Shown: positions 8,999-17,958, counted from the stretch's first letter. The stretch: 64,000 bases of DNA from Methanosphaera sp. ISO3-F5 (GCF_034480035.2 NZ_CP118753.2:1065210-1129209); one strand, 5' to 3'. Notes: a model not told the origin generated them from the sequence alone. Numbers and translations: made by a program.

Positions 8999-9505
8999 AT
9001 GAAAATAAAAAAAATATTTCTTTTTTCAATAGTTTTAATTATACTAATTTCAAATGTAGTAGGATTATCATTTGCTCATCCAGGCCATGGAAGTGAATAT
9101 CCTACAGAAGTTTCTTCAAGTTCAAATTCTCATACATCTTCACAATCATCTGGATCTTCAAAGTCTAGTGTAAAATCTTCTAGTTCTAAATCATCCGGTT
9201 CTAACTACAAAACTGTTTCAAGAAAATCTTCCTCCACAAAAACACAGTCAAATTCAAATTCCAAATCATCAACATCAAGTAATCCTACAAGCAATTCACA
9301 GTCCGAATTGACAGATGAAAATAGTACTGGTGAAGTATCAGAAGTAGAAAGCAATGATTCCTATGAAGTTGAAGAAGTACTATCTTCAAACAATACTAAG
9401 AAAGATAATGGGAATCTTCTTAACACAACTAATATCTTATTAATTGTAGGAGCATTTATAATTGGTTTTGCAATAATAGTATTAGTATTTAAATTAAAAA
9501 AATAA
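8999..9505 (+). CDS. Ser-rich surface protein with N-terminal HPGHG motif
   Basis: A signal peptide (MKIKKIF, then a hydrophobic helix ending in SFA) is followed directly by HPGHGSEYPTE. The mature N-terminus would thus carry two histidines suited to bind Ni, Co or Cu. A Ser/Lys/Asn-rich stalk of about 100 residues leads to a C-terminal membrane helix (about residues 142-165) and KLKK. The start is ATG at 8999; the upstream in-frame GTG is part of the GGTGATT ribosome binding site. It lies between the FmdE-like and cbiM genes and is probably an accessory metal-binding component, which is an inference from position and the His motif. Confidence 0.7.
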   Translation: MKIKKIFLFSIVLIILISNVVGLSFAHPGHGSEYPTEVSSSSNSHTSSQSSGSSKSSVKSSSSKSSGSNYKTVSRKSSSTKTQSNSNSKSSTSSNPTSNSQSELTDENSTGEVSEVESNDSYEVEEVLSSNNTKKDNGNLLNTTNILLIVGAFIIGFAIIVLVFKLKK

Positions 9506-9531
9506 TCAAACATTAAAATGAGATGATAATA

Positions 9532-10155
9532 ATGCATTTACCTGATGGTATCATACCACTTGATCAAGCATTTTTATATTGGTTATTATCAATCATAATC
9601 TTAGCAGTATATAACTATAAGTTTTCTAAGAATGAACAAGTAGAAAAGCAGATAGTTAATATTGCAATTTTTTCCGCAATTGTACTACTTTTATCATCAT
9701 TATCCATACCATCTCCATTAGGTATTCCAATACATTTCTTTGTAATTCCAATAGTAGTAATACTATTAGGCGTAATATCGGCAACATTATGTTCATGTAT
9801 ATGCTTAATAGGACAAGCGTTACTATTGAATATGGGTGGAATTAGCTCATTTGGAGCAAATTTTCTAGTGATGGGATTTATACTGTCCATTGTTACAATT
9901 GTCTCTTACAACATATTCCTTAATATTGATGAAAGAATAGCAATATTTTTATCCACAATAATGGGTATTATTAGTGCAACTTTCCTTCAGGCAATAATAC
10001 TAGTATTATCAGGTTCAATAACATTTAATGCAGTAATATCAACATTAATCCCATATTACATGTTTATATCTGTAATAGAAGCAATATTGAATGTTATGAT
10101 AGTTATTGCTATTAAAAGGATTAAACCAGATTTATTGAAACTAGATAAAATATAA
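9532..10155 (+). CDS. cbiM: CbiM/NikM-type metal ECF transporter substrate-binding subunit
   Basis: The protein begins MHLPDGIIP. The N-terminal Met-His is the metal-binding element of CbiM and NikM, which capture Co2+ or Ni2+ in energy-coupling-factor transporters. It has about six to seven membrane helices in 207 residues, the usual size. The start at 9532 is preferred because the upstream in-frame ATG overlaps the ribosome binding site (GAGATGAT). No CbiQ (T) or CbiO (ATPase) gene is present here; they are either elsewhere or replaced by the downstream ExbB/ExbD-like pair. Whether cobalt or nickel is the substrate cannot be read from the sequence. Confidence 0.8.
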   Translation: MHLPDGIIPLDQAFLYWLLSIIILAVYNYKFSKNEQVEKQIVNIAIFSAIVLLLSSLSIPSPLGIPIHFFVIPIVVILLGVISATLCSCICLIGQALLLNMGGISSFGANFLVMGFILSIVTIVSYNIFLNIDERIAIFLSTIMGIISATFLQAIILVLSGSITFNAVISTLIPYYMFISVIEAILNVMIVIAIKRIKPDLLKLDKI

Positions 10156-10169
10156 ATGAGGTGATAATA

Positions 10170-10658
10170 ATGAAAAAAAATATTAAAAGCTTTGCATTAA
10201 TATTAATATTTTCTTTACTCTGCATATCCACAATAAATGCCCATGGTGTTGATGTAACCGCAGATAAGATGATAATAGCATCAGAATCTGATGGACAGCA
10301 AGTGAAAGATCTTGCAGATCAAAATAATATAAATATTAGTGTATATAAGTTCACATCCAATGATGAGGTAAATCATCAGCTAGAACACATGCTAAATAAT
10401 TCAGAAAAGTACATAATTGTAGTTGATTATCAGGATGTGGCACATACATTTCTAAATGCTCATCCAGAAGTCAAAGACAGGTTAATAATAATAGATGAAG
10501 TAACAAATGACTCATTGCTTAATGAAATGAAAAAAGTACAGGATGTTACACCAACCGAAAATGGTTCTGATTTCATATTACCACTAGTAATAGGAATAGT
10601 AATAGGAATTATTATTGGTGTAGGTTGTGGAATTGTAATTATGAAGAAAAAAGAATAA
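10170..10658 (+). CDS. CbiN-like membrane-anchored extracellular protein
   Basis: The 162-residue protein has a signal peptide (MKKNIKSFALILIF to NAHG), an extracellular domain of about 105 residues with alternating strands and helices (KMIIASESDG, KYIIVVDYQDV, RLIIIDEV), and a C-terminal Gly/Ile-rich membrane helix ending in MKKKE. The start is ATG 10170 after GAGGTGAT; the earlier in-frame ATG is part of that site. By position after cbiM it may play the part of CbiN/NikN, but its extracellular domain is larger and I find no sequence motif that proves it. Confidence 0.6.
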   Translation: MKKNIKSFALILIFSLLCISTINAHGVDVTADKMIIASESDGQQVKDLADQNNINISVYKFTSNDEVNHQLEHMLNNSEKYIIVVDYQDVAHTFLNAHPEVKDRLIIIDEVTNDSLLNEMKKVQDVTPTENGSDFILPLVIGIVIGIIIGVGCGIVIMKKKE

Positions 10659-10673
10659 AAAAAGTGGTAATTT

Positions 10674-11375
10674 ATGGATTATTCAATACTTATACAGATT
10701 ATTACAATAATATCCGTATTAGTCTATGGGGTGAATATTGGATTATCGATAGGTTTAGCTAATTTATCAAAAAAAGTTATAACATGTATATGCATATTAT
10801 ATGGTGGAAGCATATTCTTATTAGGCTCAATTGTAACAAAATATTCAGGGGCCATAATTGAATTCATGAATGCAAACAACACATTCACAAACTTACTGTT
10901 AGGTTGCCTTTTAATAATGGCAGGATTGCTTACAATAAGGGAATGGAGAAAACATGACAATAACACAATAATATCAATACTATTATCAACAATAGTACCA
11001 TATGCATGTTTCATGATATCGTTAATGTTTTTAAACGCATCATTGGCAACAACAATAGACTTAAACTCATTAACAACCAAGGGATACATGGCTGCATTAC
11101 TAATAATAATCATATTAGTAACATACTTCTTATCTAAACATTCAAAGATAAACAAAAAGCCATACCAGATTGTACTGGGAAACTATATGATAACAATAGG
11201 AGCATATTATATAGTCTCAACATTAATCTCACCGAACATGATGACTATGAGAAACTCTAAGTTAGCGGCTATAACCATAGATTCGCCGATAAACTTAATA
11301 CTATTCATAATTGCATTTATCATAATGATAATAATAGGAATATACTATAATAGAGAAGATAACATTCTAAAATAG
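10674..11375 (+). CDS. DUF2162-type predicted transporter
   Basis: This polytopic membrane protein of 233 residues has about seven helices, a Gly-rich NIGLSIGLANLSKK loop after the first, and a KYSGAIIEFMNANN segment. It resembles DUF2162, a methanogen family annotated as predicted transporters and usually found with ExbB-like and DUF2149 genes. The gene starts 16 bases after the previous stop, with AAGTGGTAA upstream. It is probably the membrane permease or a partner of the ExbB-like pump in this operon (inference). Confidence 0.7.
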   Translation: MDYSILIQIITIISVLVYGVNIGLSIGLANLSKKVITCICILYGGSIFLLGSIVTKYSGAIIEFMNANNTFTNLLLGCLLIMAGLLTIREWRKHDNNTIISILLSTIVPYACFMISLMFLNASLATTIDLNSLTTKGYMAALLIIIILVTYFLSKHSKINKKPYQIVLGNYMITIGAYYIVSTLISPNMMTMRNSKLAAITIDSPINLILFIIAFIIMIIIGIYYNREDNILK

Positions 11376-11388
11376 GAGGTGATAAATT

Positions 11389-12066
11389 ATGATTATTAGT
11401 GTCCCGGGAGGCGAAGTACTAACAGGAACATTAGATTTAATATCACAAAGTTTAACCATACCTGTATTAATTATATTGTTAATAATATTCATAATCTCCG
11501 TAGTAACAATCGGAGCAGTAATAGCAGAATACAGTTCAAGAAAGGAAATAACAGTAGAAAAAATAAAAGAACTCATATATGATATAAACAATGCAAACAC
11601 GCCACATGAAATAAAGCAAATAATAGAAAATTCAAACTTACCAAAATCAGAAAAAAAGATACTTGATGATATAGCAAGCTCAGAATCTTTAACTAACAAT
11701 TCACGTGAAATATTAGCAAGAAAACTAGTAGAAAATGAAGAAGAAAAAACAGATAAAAAATTAAGAAGAACAGACATAATAACAAGAATAGGACCAACAC
11801 TCGGATTAATGGGAACATTAATACCATTAGGACCTGGACTGGCCGCTTTAGGATCAGGAGACATTAACACTCTAGCAAGCTCATTAACAGTAGCATTCAA
11901 CACTACAATTGTAGGTATTGGAAGTGGAGCATTATCATACTTTATAGGTAAGATAAGAGGGTCATGGTATGAAAAATACTTATCAGATTTAGATGCATTA
12001 TCTGATGCAATACTAGATAACATGAACAACAAACAAAAAAACAATACCATTGAAAGCAGTGATTAA
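11389..12066 (+). CDS. MotA/TolQ/ExbB-family proton channel protein
   Basis: The protein has an N-terminal membrane helix (about residues 18-46), a cytoplasmic helical segment, then two C-terminal helices with the family signature. RIGPTLGLMGTLIPLGPGLAALGSGD and LTVAFNTTIVGIGSGALSYFIGKIR match the TolQ/ExbB core, where Thr and Gly residues line the proton path. Proteins of this family use the proton or sodium gradient to drive movement of a partner protein. The ribosome binding site is strong (GGAGGTGAT). It pairs with the downstream ExbD-like protein. Confidence 0.85.
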   Translation: MIISVPGGEVLTGTLDLISQSLTIPVLIILLIIFIISVVTIGAVIAEYSSRKEITVEKIKELIYDINNANTPHEIKQIIENSNLPKSEKKILDDIASSESLTNNSREILARKLVENEEEKTDKKLRRTDIITRIGPTLGLMGTLIPLGPGLAALGSGDINTLASSLTVAFNTTIVGIGSGALSYFIGKIRGSWYEKYLSDLDALSDAILDNMNNKQKNNTIESSD

Positions 12067-12067
12067 T

Positions 12068-12403
12068 ATGGTTAGGAAAAAACAAAGAAGACGCTCAAAA
12101 AGAGTAGACGAAGATCCAATGGCAGGAACAGCAAACCTGGTGGATGCAATGTTAGTACTGGCCGTAGGTTTTCTCATATTTGTTGTTATGAGCTGGAACA
12201 TGCAAAGCATAATCTTTTCTGATATGTCCCAGCAAGAAAAGGATAATATTATGGAATCCATGTCAGAACTAAAACAGGTAAATCAGGGTAAAGAATTGGA
12301 AGAACTACCTGATGTATCCCATAGTAGTGGTGAAGGATACTCTGAAATGGGAAAAGTTTATAAGGATTCACGAACAGGTAAAATGATTATGATAGAGGGA
12401 TAA
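12068..12403 (+). CDS. DUF2149 protein, ExbD-like partner of the proton channel
   Basis: A very basic N-terminus (VRKKQRRRSKR) precedes DEDPMAGTANLVDAMLVLAV and a single membrane helix. NLVDAMLVL matches the ExbD/TolR/MotB pattern in which the Asp (residue 26 from this start) carries protons. About 65 residues follow outside the membrane, a shorter periplasmic part than bacterial ExbD. The start at 12068 follows GTGATTAAT and avoids an overlap with the previous gene; a longer start at 12050 is possible but lacks a good site. DUF2149 is known from methanogens next to ExbB-like genes. It is the last gene of the operon. Confidence 0.8.
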   Translation: MVRKKQRRRSKRVDEDPMAGTANLVDAMLVLAVGFLIFVVMSWNMQSIIFSDMSQQEKDNIMESMSELKQVNQGKELEELPDVSHSSGEGYSEMGKVYKDSRTGKMIMIEG

Positions 12404-12577
12404 TAATATTCTTCATCTTAAAACTTAACCCCCATATTTAACTATTCTTTTTTTTAAAATGTATTGCTTTAAATAATATTAGTAATTCTATAATTACTAA
12501 AAAAATAAACATCTATAATGATAATATTATACATAAGAAAAATTATAAACTGACATAGAATAATAGGAATGATGAAA

Positions 12578-13141
12578 ATGAGAAAAAACATAAAAACAAC
12601 AGAAGCAATATTTCCAATGCCCGTACTAATGGTGGCAACATATAATAGCGATGAAAGCGTTGATGTAATGAATGCAGCATGGGGAACTATGCTTTCAAGA
12701 ACTCAGGTAATATTAAACCTTACCAAGACACATAAAACAGTACAAAACATCATAGAAAGAAAAGCATGCACAGTAAGCATAGCAGACACAAAACATGTGA
12801 AAGAAGCAGACTACTTTGGAGTAGTATCAGCAAATGATACACCAAACAAGTTTGAAAAAACAGGATTAACAGTTACAAAATCAGAAAATGTTGATGCACC
12901 AATCATTAACGAGTTCCCAATATGTTTTGAATGTAAATTCATAGAATACCAGGATGGAGACTATGGCTGTGGAGTAATAGCAGAAGTAGTTAATGTAACA
13001 GCTGATGAAGAAGTACTTGATGGAGATAATGTGGATATTTCCTTAGTAGATGCAATAGCATTTGATCCTTATACTCATGGTTACTACAGAGTACAGGAAA
13101 GAGTGGGAGAAGCATTCAAGGACGGACTTGAACTCAAATAA
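12578..13141 (+). CDS. flavin reductase-like FMN-binding protein
   Basis: This protein of about 187 residues has the split-barrel flavin reductase pattern: FPMPVLMVATY at the start, MNAAWGTMLSRTQVILNLTKTHKTVQNI for FMN phosphate binding, and a C-terminal FDPYTHGYYRV. Members reduce or carry flavin, often as part of redox chains. ATG 12578 is chosen because AGGA is nine bases upstream; ATG 12569 touches that site. It is monocistronic, 165 bases after the metal operon. Confidence 0.85.
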   Translation: MRKNIKTTEAIFPMPVLMVATYNSDESVDVMNAAWGTMLSRTQVILNLTKTHKTVQNIIERKACTVSIADTKHVKEADYFGVVSANDTPNKFEKTGLTVTKSENVDAPIINEFPICFECKFIEYQDGDYGCGVIAEVVNVTADEEVLDGDNVDISLVDAIAFDPYTHGYYRVQERVGEAFKDGLELK

Positions 13142-13187
13142 TAAATAAATTCTCCCAATTTATTTTTTAAAACTATTTTTTCATAAC

Positions 13188-13781
13188 TTATAACAGATTC
13201 TTATTGCAGTATACTCCGGTTACAAAACTCCATAATATTAATGTATATACTGATAATCTTTCAAGTACTGGCATGTAAACATTTTTCATACTGAAAAACA
13301 TTATCCAGAATGCTATTAACCCTATAATGCCCAGTATCAAGGTTATCTTCTGGTATTCACTAAATTCTTTCATTGACCTTGAAATTAGTATTAATAAAAT
13401 ATTTCCTCCAAGTATGGCCATTACTGCACCAAGTGTATGATAACCTGATGTTAAAGGATTTCCACCATGTATAAGGCCTACAATTATAACACCTACTGCT
13501 GTAACAAGAGTTAAAATGTAGAAGGGTATCCTATTTTTTGTAATGTATTTCTTAAAATAATAATAATTACCAAAGAGCACTGCTAATCCCATTAGGATAA
13601 AGGCTATGTTCATCAGAATAGAATATGGTGAGTTAGCTCCGGGTATTCCAAGCTCTGAAATTGTATGAATAAGATAAGTATTAATGAGTGAATCCTTGAA
13701 GAATAAAGCACAAAATGCTTCGGCAAGGATATAAAAAGTACTTACAGATAAGAATACACTACTTGCTAGTTTAGATTTCAT
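13188..13781 (-). CDS. DUF998 multi-pass membrane protein
   Basis: The 197-residue protein has six or seven membrane helices and the DUF998 pattern HTISELGIPGANSPYSILMN after the first helix, with GLIHGGNPLTSGYHTLGAV in the middle. DUF998 proteins are integral membrane proteins of unknown function. The gene converges with the flavin reductase gene and appears to be single. Confidence 0.8.
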   Translation of the reverse strand: MKSKLASSVFLSVSTFYILAEAFCALFFKDSLINTYLIHTISELGIPGANSPYSILMNIAFILMGLAVLFGNYYYFKKYITKNRIPFYILTLVTAVGVIIVGLIHGGNPLTSGYHTLGAVMAILGGNILLILISRSMKEFSEYQKITLILGIIGLIAFWIMFFSMKNVYMPVLERLSVYTLILWSFVTGVYCNKNLL

Positions 13782-13860
13782 ATATTATAGTATAATCACA
13801 AAATGTATATCTAATTATCTGCAAACTAAAAAGTTAATAAAAGAGGAATGATTATTATTT

Positions 13861-14649
13861 TTAGAAGAATTTTTCTACAAATTCTTCATATACTGTTAAC
13901 AAATTATTATCTAACCTGTTTTTACATTCATCTACTAAGTCAGTTGGAACATCATAGTATGCAGCTGCTATTGCCCCGCTTATGGCACCCATAGTATCAG
14001 CATCTCCACCAAGACTCACAGCATTACGTATAGTGTCAGTGTAACTGTCTGCTTCCAGGAAGCATATAATGGATTCCGGTACTGATTTCTGGCAGGATAC
14101 CTCAAATTTATAATCCGGCCGTATATCATCCAATCGTCTAGTAAGATTGTACTGGAATGTTGATTCAATGTACTCTTTTATATACTCTTTGCTTTTATTC
14201 TGTCTTGCAAGGTATATTGCGGATGCTGTTGCCATCGCACCTTTTATTCCCTCAGAGTGATTGTGTGTTATCTGTGCAGACCTTTTTGCCAGTATCTGAG
14301 TATCTTCCAGTGTGTCACATACCCATGCAGCCGGGCTTACTCTCATTGCAGAACCATTTCCCCAACTATTATATGGCTTCGGATTTCTTTGAACAATCCA
14401 CTCCCTGAATCTGCCACCATACCCTGCATTCGGATAATATGAGGCAAATTTCTGCACCTTCCTCACCAGAGACTGTGTGCTATAGGATTCATCATTGGTT
14501 AGCCATGATGCTACTGCTAATGTTAGCACAGTATCATCAGTGTATGTGGAGTATTTGTTTACCAGTTTAAATTCCTTTGTTTTTATTGGATGAAACTCGT
14601 GGGTTGATCCTATGATGTCTCCACATATTGCTCCTATTATACCATTCAT
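13861..14649 (-). CDS. ADP-ribosylglycohydrolase family protein, gene 2 of a pair
   Basis: The 262-residue protein has the DraG/ARH metal site motifs: GAICGDIIGS at the start, YTDDTVLTLAV (the TDDT motif that binds Mg) and GGDADTMGAISGAIAAAYY near the end. The family removes ADP-ribose from proteins or small molecules, as DraG does for nitrogenase reductase. The length fits the family. It is the second gene of a pair, 15 bases after the stop of a paralogue, so the two are probably co-transcribed. No ADP-ribosyltransferase is visible in the window. Confidence 0.88.
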   Translation of the reverse strand: MNGIIGAICGDIIGSTHEFHPIKTKEFKLVNKYSTYTDDTVLTLAVASWLTNDESYSTQSLVRKVQKFASYYPNAGYGGRFREWIVQRNPKPYNSWGNGSAMRVSPAAWVCDTLEDTQILAKRSAQITHNHSEGIKGAMATASAIYLARQNKSKEYIKEYIESTFQYNLTRRLDDIRPDYKFEVSCQKSVPESIICFLEADSYTDTIRNAVSLGGDADTMGAISGAIAAAYYDVPTDLVDECKNRLDNNLLTVYEEFVEKFF

Positions 14650-14664
14650 AAGGATTCACCTTCC

Positions 14665-15603
14665 CTATTGTAATGATTCTGTGAATTTGTCACATAAATC
14701 TTTTATATAATCTAGTCTAACTATCTGTTTTATCCATTCTGGTGGTATGCTATCATATCCATAGTATAATGCTGCTAGTCCACCTGTTATTATTGCATTA
14801 GTATCAGTGTCTCGTCCATAGTTCACACTTTTTAGCACGGCTTCCTTGTAACTATCCGTATGGTAGCAGGAGTATAATGCTACTTCTAATGAGTACACTA
14901 CATATCCCTTGGATTCTATGTCATCATCTGTTAACATGAACAGGTTGTCATATATCCTGTTAAAGCATGAGTATTCACTGTTATCATAGTATTTTCTTGA
15001 TTTATCTAATCCTTTCTTTATTAATTCTTTGAAGTCTTCTCTAGGGTTTTCGAGCACTTCCTGTACTATGAAGTTGTAAATATTACATGATGCCTTACTT
15101 ATCTTATGTGCATGCGTTAATGATGATGTGTTATCTATCAATTCCATCTGTTTATTAACTGACAGTTTATTTGCATATGAGTATAATGATACTGGCAGTA
15201 TTCTCATGAGTGAACCATTACCGTTACTGTGTTCATCGGTTAATCCGGATTCCAGTGCCGGAGTATGATTTTGAAAGTAATTATATATTGCACTACAGGT
15301 TGTAATTCCACAGTCAAACACATTATCATGTGGAGTGTATTTTGCATTAACCACCCATTGACTGAATTTATCCATCATATCCTCATAGTCTATTCCATTT
15401 AGTAGGCTGTCCATTGTTGCCAGCGTCATTGATGAGTCATCACTCCATGTTCCCACTGGCTGGTTGTACATTCCATGTCCTGTCATGGTAGTTGCCGGGT
15501 TTTCCCTCATGTCCTCAGGTGCTGAGAATTCGTAGGGTACTCCCAGTGCATCTGCTACTACTGCACCTATTATTCCTGAGTATATTGTTTCTTTTTCTAT
15601 CAT
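14665..15603 (-). CDS. ADP-ribosylglycohydrolase family protein, gene 1 of a pair
   Basis: Residues GIIGAVVADALGVPYEF, WSDDSSMTLATM and YGRDTDTNAIITGGLAALYYG are the three metal-binding motifs of the DraG/ARH fold; here the middle motif is SDDS rather than TDDT. Close to the family length at 312 residues. The start at ATG 15603 is preferred to the upstream TTG. Divergence from its neighbour (for example GRDTD versus GGDAD) suggests different substrates. The substrate cannot be told from sequence. Confidence 0.88.
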   Translation of the reverse strand: MIEKETIYSGIIGAVVADALGVPYEFSAPEDMRENPATTMTGHGMYNQPVGTWSDDSSMTLATMDSLLNGIDYEDMMDKFSQWVVNAKYTPHDNVFDCGITTCSAIYNYFQNHTPALESGLTDEHSNGNGSLMRILPVSLYSYANKLSVNKQMELIDNTSSLTHAHKISKASCNIYNFIVQEVLENPREDFKELIKKGLDKSRKYYDNSEYSCFNRIYDNLFMLTDDDIESKGYVVYSLEVALYSCYHTDSYKEAVLKSVNYGRDTDTNAIITGGLAALYYGYDSIPPEWIKQIVRLDYIKDLCDKFTESLQ

Positions 15604-15744
15604 TTTTCTCAACAACTAAAAATTCTTATACTAAATATTATGGAATAACATTATATAAGTATGTTTAATTGATAATGCTAGCATTAATGTATATATTAAA
15701 GTATTCCAAAAGATATTTTATTACCTTAATCAATATATTGTATT

Positions 15745-15951
15745 ATGAAACGTAAAATATGCCCACAATGTGGAAGTGAAAACATAGAATGGATCATACC
15801 ACAGAACTGGTCACAATGGTCCTGTAATGACTGTTCCTACACTGGAATAGTAATAGAAGCAGACAAGGAAACACAAATGGAAATACAGAAGGAATGGAAA
15901 GAAACAGGTAGAATCATTTCCTCTGTAGATTATGACGAAGAAGATGAATAA
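15745..15951 (+). CDS. small zinc-ribbon protein
   Basis: This 68-residue protein has two CxxC knuckles (CPQCGS and CNDCSY) around two tryptophans, followed by an acidic tail ending in DYDEEDE. It looks like a stand-alone zinc ribbon. The gene is 29 bases ahead of an aldo/keto reductase gene in the same direction, so the two may share a transcript. The function is unknown. Confidence 0.75.
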   Translation: MKRKICPQCGSENIEWIIPQNWSQWSCNDCSYTGIVIEADKETQMEIQKEWKETGRIISSVDYDEEDE

Positions 15952-15980
15952 AATCATAATGATGGAGGAAATCACGAAAA

Positions 15981-17021
15981 ATGAAATATGTTAAACTGGG
16001 AACAACTGATTTAGAAGTTAGTAAAGTATGTCTTGGATGTATGGGATTTGGAGATCCTGAAAATGGTATGCACACATGGACATTAAACGAGGAAAAATCA
16101 AGAGAAATAATCAGTTATGCAATAGATGAAGGAATTAACTTCTTTGACACTGCAATAGGCTACCAGAATGGAACAAGCGAACAATACCTTGGACGAACAA
16201 TTAAAGACTATGCTGACAGGGAGGACATGGTAGTAGCAACAAAGTTCCTGCCAAGAACAGAAGAAGAAATTAAAAACAACGTTTCTGGCCAGGAACATAT
16301 TAGAAATATGGCACAGAAGAGCCTGGAAAACCTGGGACTCGATTATATTGACCTGTACATATATCATATGTGGGACTTTAACACACCAATAACTGACATA
16401 CTTGACGGGTTAAACCAGCTAGTAGATGAAGGATTAGTGCATAATATAGGAATATCCAACTGTTTTGCATGGCAACTAGTAAAATCAAATGCAATTGCTA
16501 AAGAAAATGGACTGAAAGGATTTGTATCAGTACAGGGACATCATAACCTAATCTTCAGGGAAGAAGAAAGGGAAATGATACCATACTGTTTGGAGGATGA
16601 TATAGCTACAACACCATATAGTTCACTTGCATCCGGCCGATTATCCAGACTACCAAGTGTGACGTCAAAGCGTTTGGAAGAAGATTCTTATGCTAAGACA
16701 AAATATGATAAAACAGAAGAACAGGACAATAAGATAATTTATCGTGTGAATGAATTGGCAGAAAAGTATGATGTTACTATGACAGAGGTATCATTGTCCT
16801 GGCTTGAAACTAAGGTCACATCTCCTATAGTTGGATCTACCAAGAAGTATCATGTGGATGGTGCAGTGGGAAGTACGGAGTTAAATTTATCAAAGGATGA
16901 TATAGGATACTTGGAAGAGTTGTATGTGCCTCATGAACTTGTCGGGGTTATGGCTGATAATAATAAAACTCTTAATGATAATAGTAAAGTTTGGATGAAA
17001 CATACTAAAGACAAGTTATAA
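15981..17021 (+). CDS. aldo/keto reductase
   Basis: The 346-residue protein has the aldo/keto reductase barrel with the catalytic tetrad: Asp and Tyr in FFDTAIGYQNGTSEQYLG, Lys in VATKFLP and His in YIYHMWDF. The C-terminal SPIVGSTKKYHVDGAV binds NADPH. It resembles the YajO/YghZ-like group. A GGAGG site precedes the ATG. The substrate is unknown. Confidence 0.9.
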   Translation: MKYVKLGTTDLEVSKVCLGCMGFGDPENGMHTWTLNEEKSREIISYAIDEGINFFDTAIGYQNGTSEQYLGRTIKDYADREDMVVATKFLPRTEEEIKNNVSGQEHIRNMAQKSLENLGLDYIDLYIYHMWDFNTPITDILDGLNQLVDEGLVHNIGISNCFAWQLVKSNAIAKENGLKGFVSVQGHHNLIFREEEREMIPYCLEDDIATTPYSSLASGRLSRLPSVTSKRLEEDSYAKTKYDKTEEQDNKIIYRVNELAEKYDVTMTEVSLSWLETKVTSPIVGSTKKYHVDGAVGSTELNLSKDDIGYLEELYVPHELVGVMADNNKTLNDNSKVWMKHTKDKL

Positions 17022-17039
17022 TCATATTTTTTTTCTTTA

Positions 17040-17681
17040 TTATTCTTTTTGTGCTACTAAATGTAATCTGAACTTTTTTTGTCGTTCTATTTTTAATATT
17101 TTAAGTCCTGCTTTTTGACAGTATTCTTTTACTTCTGTTATACTGCTTGCTTTAACATCACCGTGTCCTGTCATGTTTGCTATTTTCATTCCTATTTTGT
17201 TCATGAAGAATAGTGCTGGTTTTGATGCTGTGTTGTCTCTTAGTATTAGTTTTCCTCCTGGTTTAAGTACTCTGTGTACTTCTTTAAAGAATGCTAGGGG
17301 GTCGGGGTAATGATGGTAACTTTGTGAATTTATTACTATGTCGTAGGTGTTTGATTTTAGTGGCATGTTTTCACAGTCTCCTTCTATGAATGTGGTGTTG
17401 GGTAGGTTTTTCTTTTTTGCTGTTTCTATCATTTTTGGTGATAGGTCTAGTCCTGTGTATTGTTTTTCTGGGTATTCTTGTGTTAGTAATATTAGCATTG
17501 GTCCTGTTGCGCATCCTGCGTCGAGTAGGTGTGTGAATGGTTGTTTTTTTATTTCTTCTAGTATTGGTGGGTAGTCTTCTTTGCACATTTCGTATATTCC
17601 TCTATGGTTTGATTCGTATTTGGTTGCTGCTTTGTTGAATTCTTTTATGGATAATTCTTTGTATTCTTTGTTTGTTTTCAT
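17040..17681 (-). CDS. class I SAM-dependent methyltransferase
   Basis: The 213-residue protein has the Rossmann methyltransferase motifs: HLLDAGCATGPMLI (motif I), YTGLDLSPKMI (acidic loop binding the ribose), IEGDCENMPL and a UbiE/Methyltransf_11-like stretch SQSYHHYPDPLAFFKEVHRVLKPGG. Its substrate is unknown. A perfect 16-bp palindrome lies 22 bases upstream of the start and probably regulates it, so metal or redox control is likely. It converges with the aldo/keto reductase gene. Confidence 0.85.
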   Translation of the reverse strand: MKTNKEYKELSIKEFNKAATKYESNHRGIYEMCKEDYPPILEEIKKQPFTHLLDAGCATGPMLILLTQEYPEKQYTGLDLSPKMIETAKKKNLPNTTFIEGDCENMPLKSNTYDIVINSQSYHHYPDPLAFFKEVHRVLKPGGKLILRDNTASKPALFFMNKIGMKIANMTGHGDVKASSITEVKEYCQKAGLKILKIERQKKFRLHLVAQKE

Positions 17682-17703
17682 TTTTCTTTTACACCTCTAT
17701 GTA

Positions 17704-17719
17704 TTTAGGTATACCTAAA
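17704..17719 (-). promoter_or_regulatory. perfect palindrome TTTAGGTATACCTAAA, DtxR-type operator candidate
   Basis: The 16-bp sequence equals its own reverse complement and sits 22 bases before the methyltransferase ATG, at or near the expected transcript start. The TTAGGT/ACCTAA half-sites match the pattern of DtxR/IdeR/MDR1-type iron- or manganese-dependent repressors. The identification as such is inference. The rest of 17720-17958 is A-rich and without visible features. Confidence 0.6.
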
Positions 17720-17958
17720 CTTATTATTATGTTTAACTAATCAAATAAAAAAACAAAGAAAAAAAATATAATAATACAAATACAATAATCCAAAGAAAAA
17801 CCTAATAAACATCTAATTACCTTAATAACAACCCACACTAAATATAATATATAATAAAAAATATCACCCAAAAAAAGAATAAATCAAAAAAAAAACCATA
17901 CCCTCAACAATTCAATAACAAACCCCTAAAAAAATAGTAATATGGAGAAACAAAAAAC

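Noticed and set aside
11367-12050. Open frame of 227 codons antisense to the ExbB-like gene
   Set aside because: The sense frame has clear family motifs and a strong ribosome binding site; the antisense product is a mirror of it.
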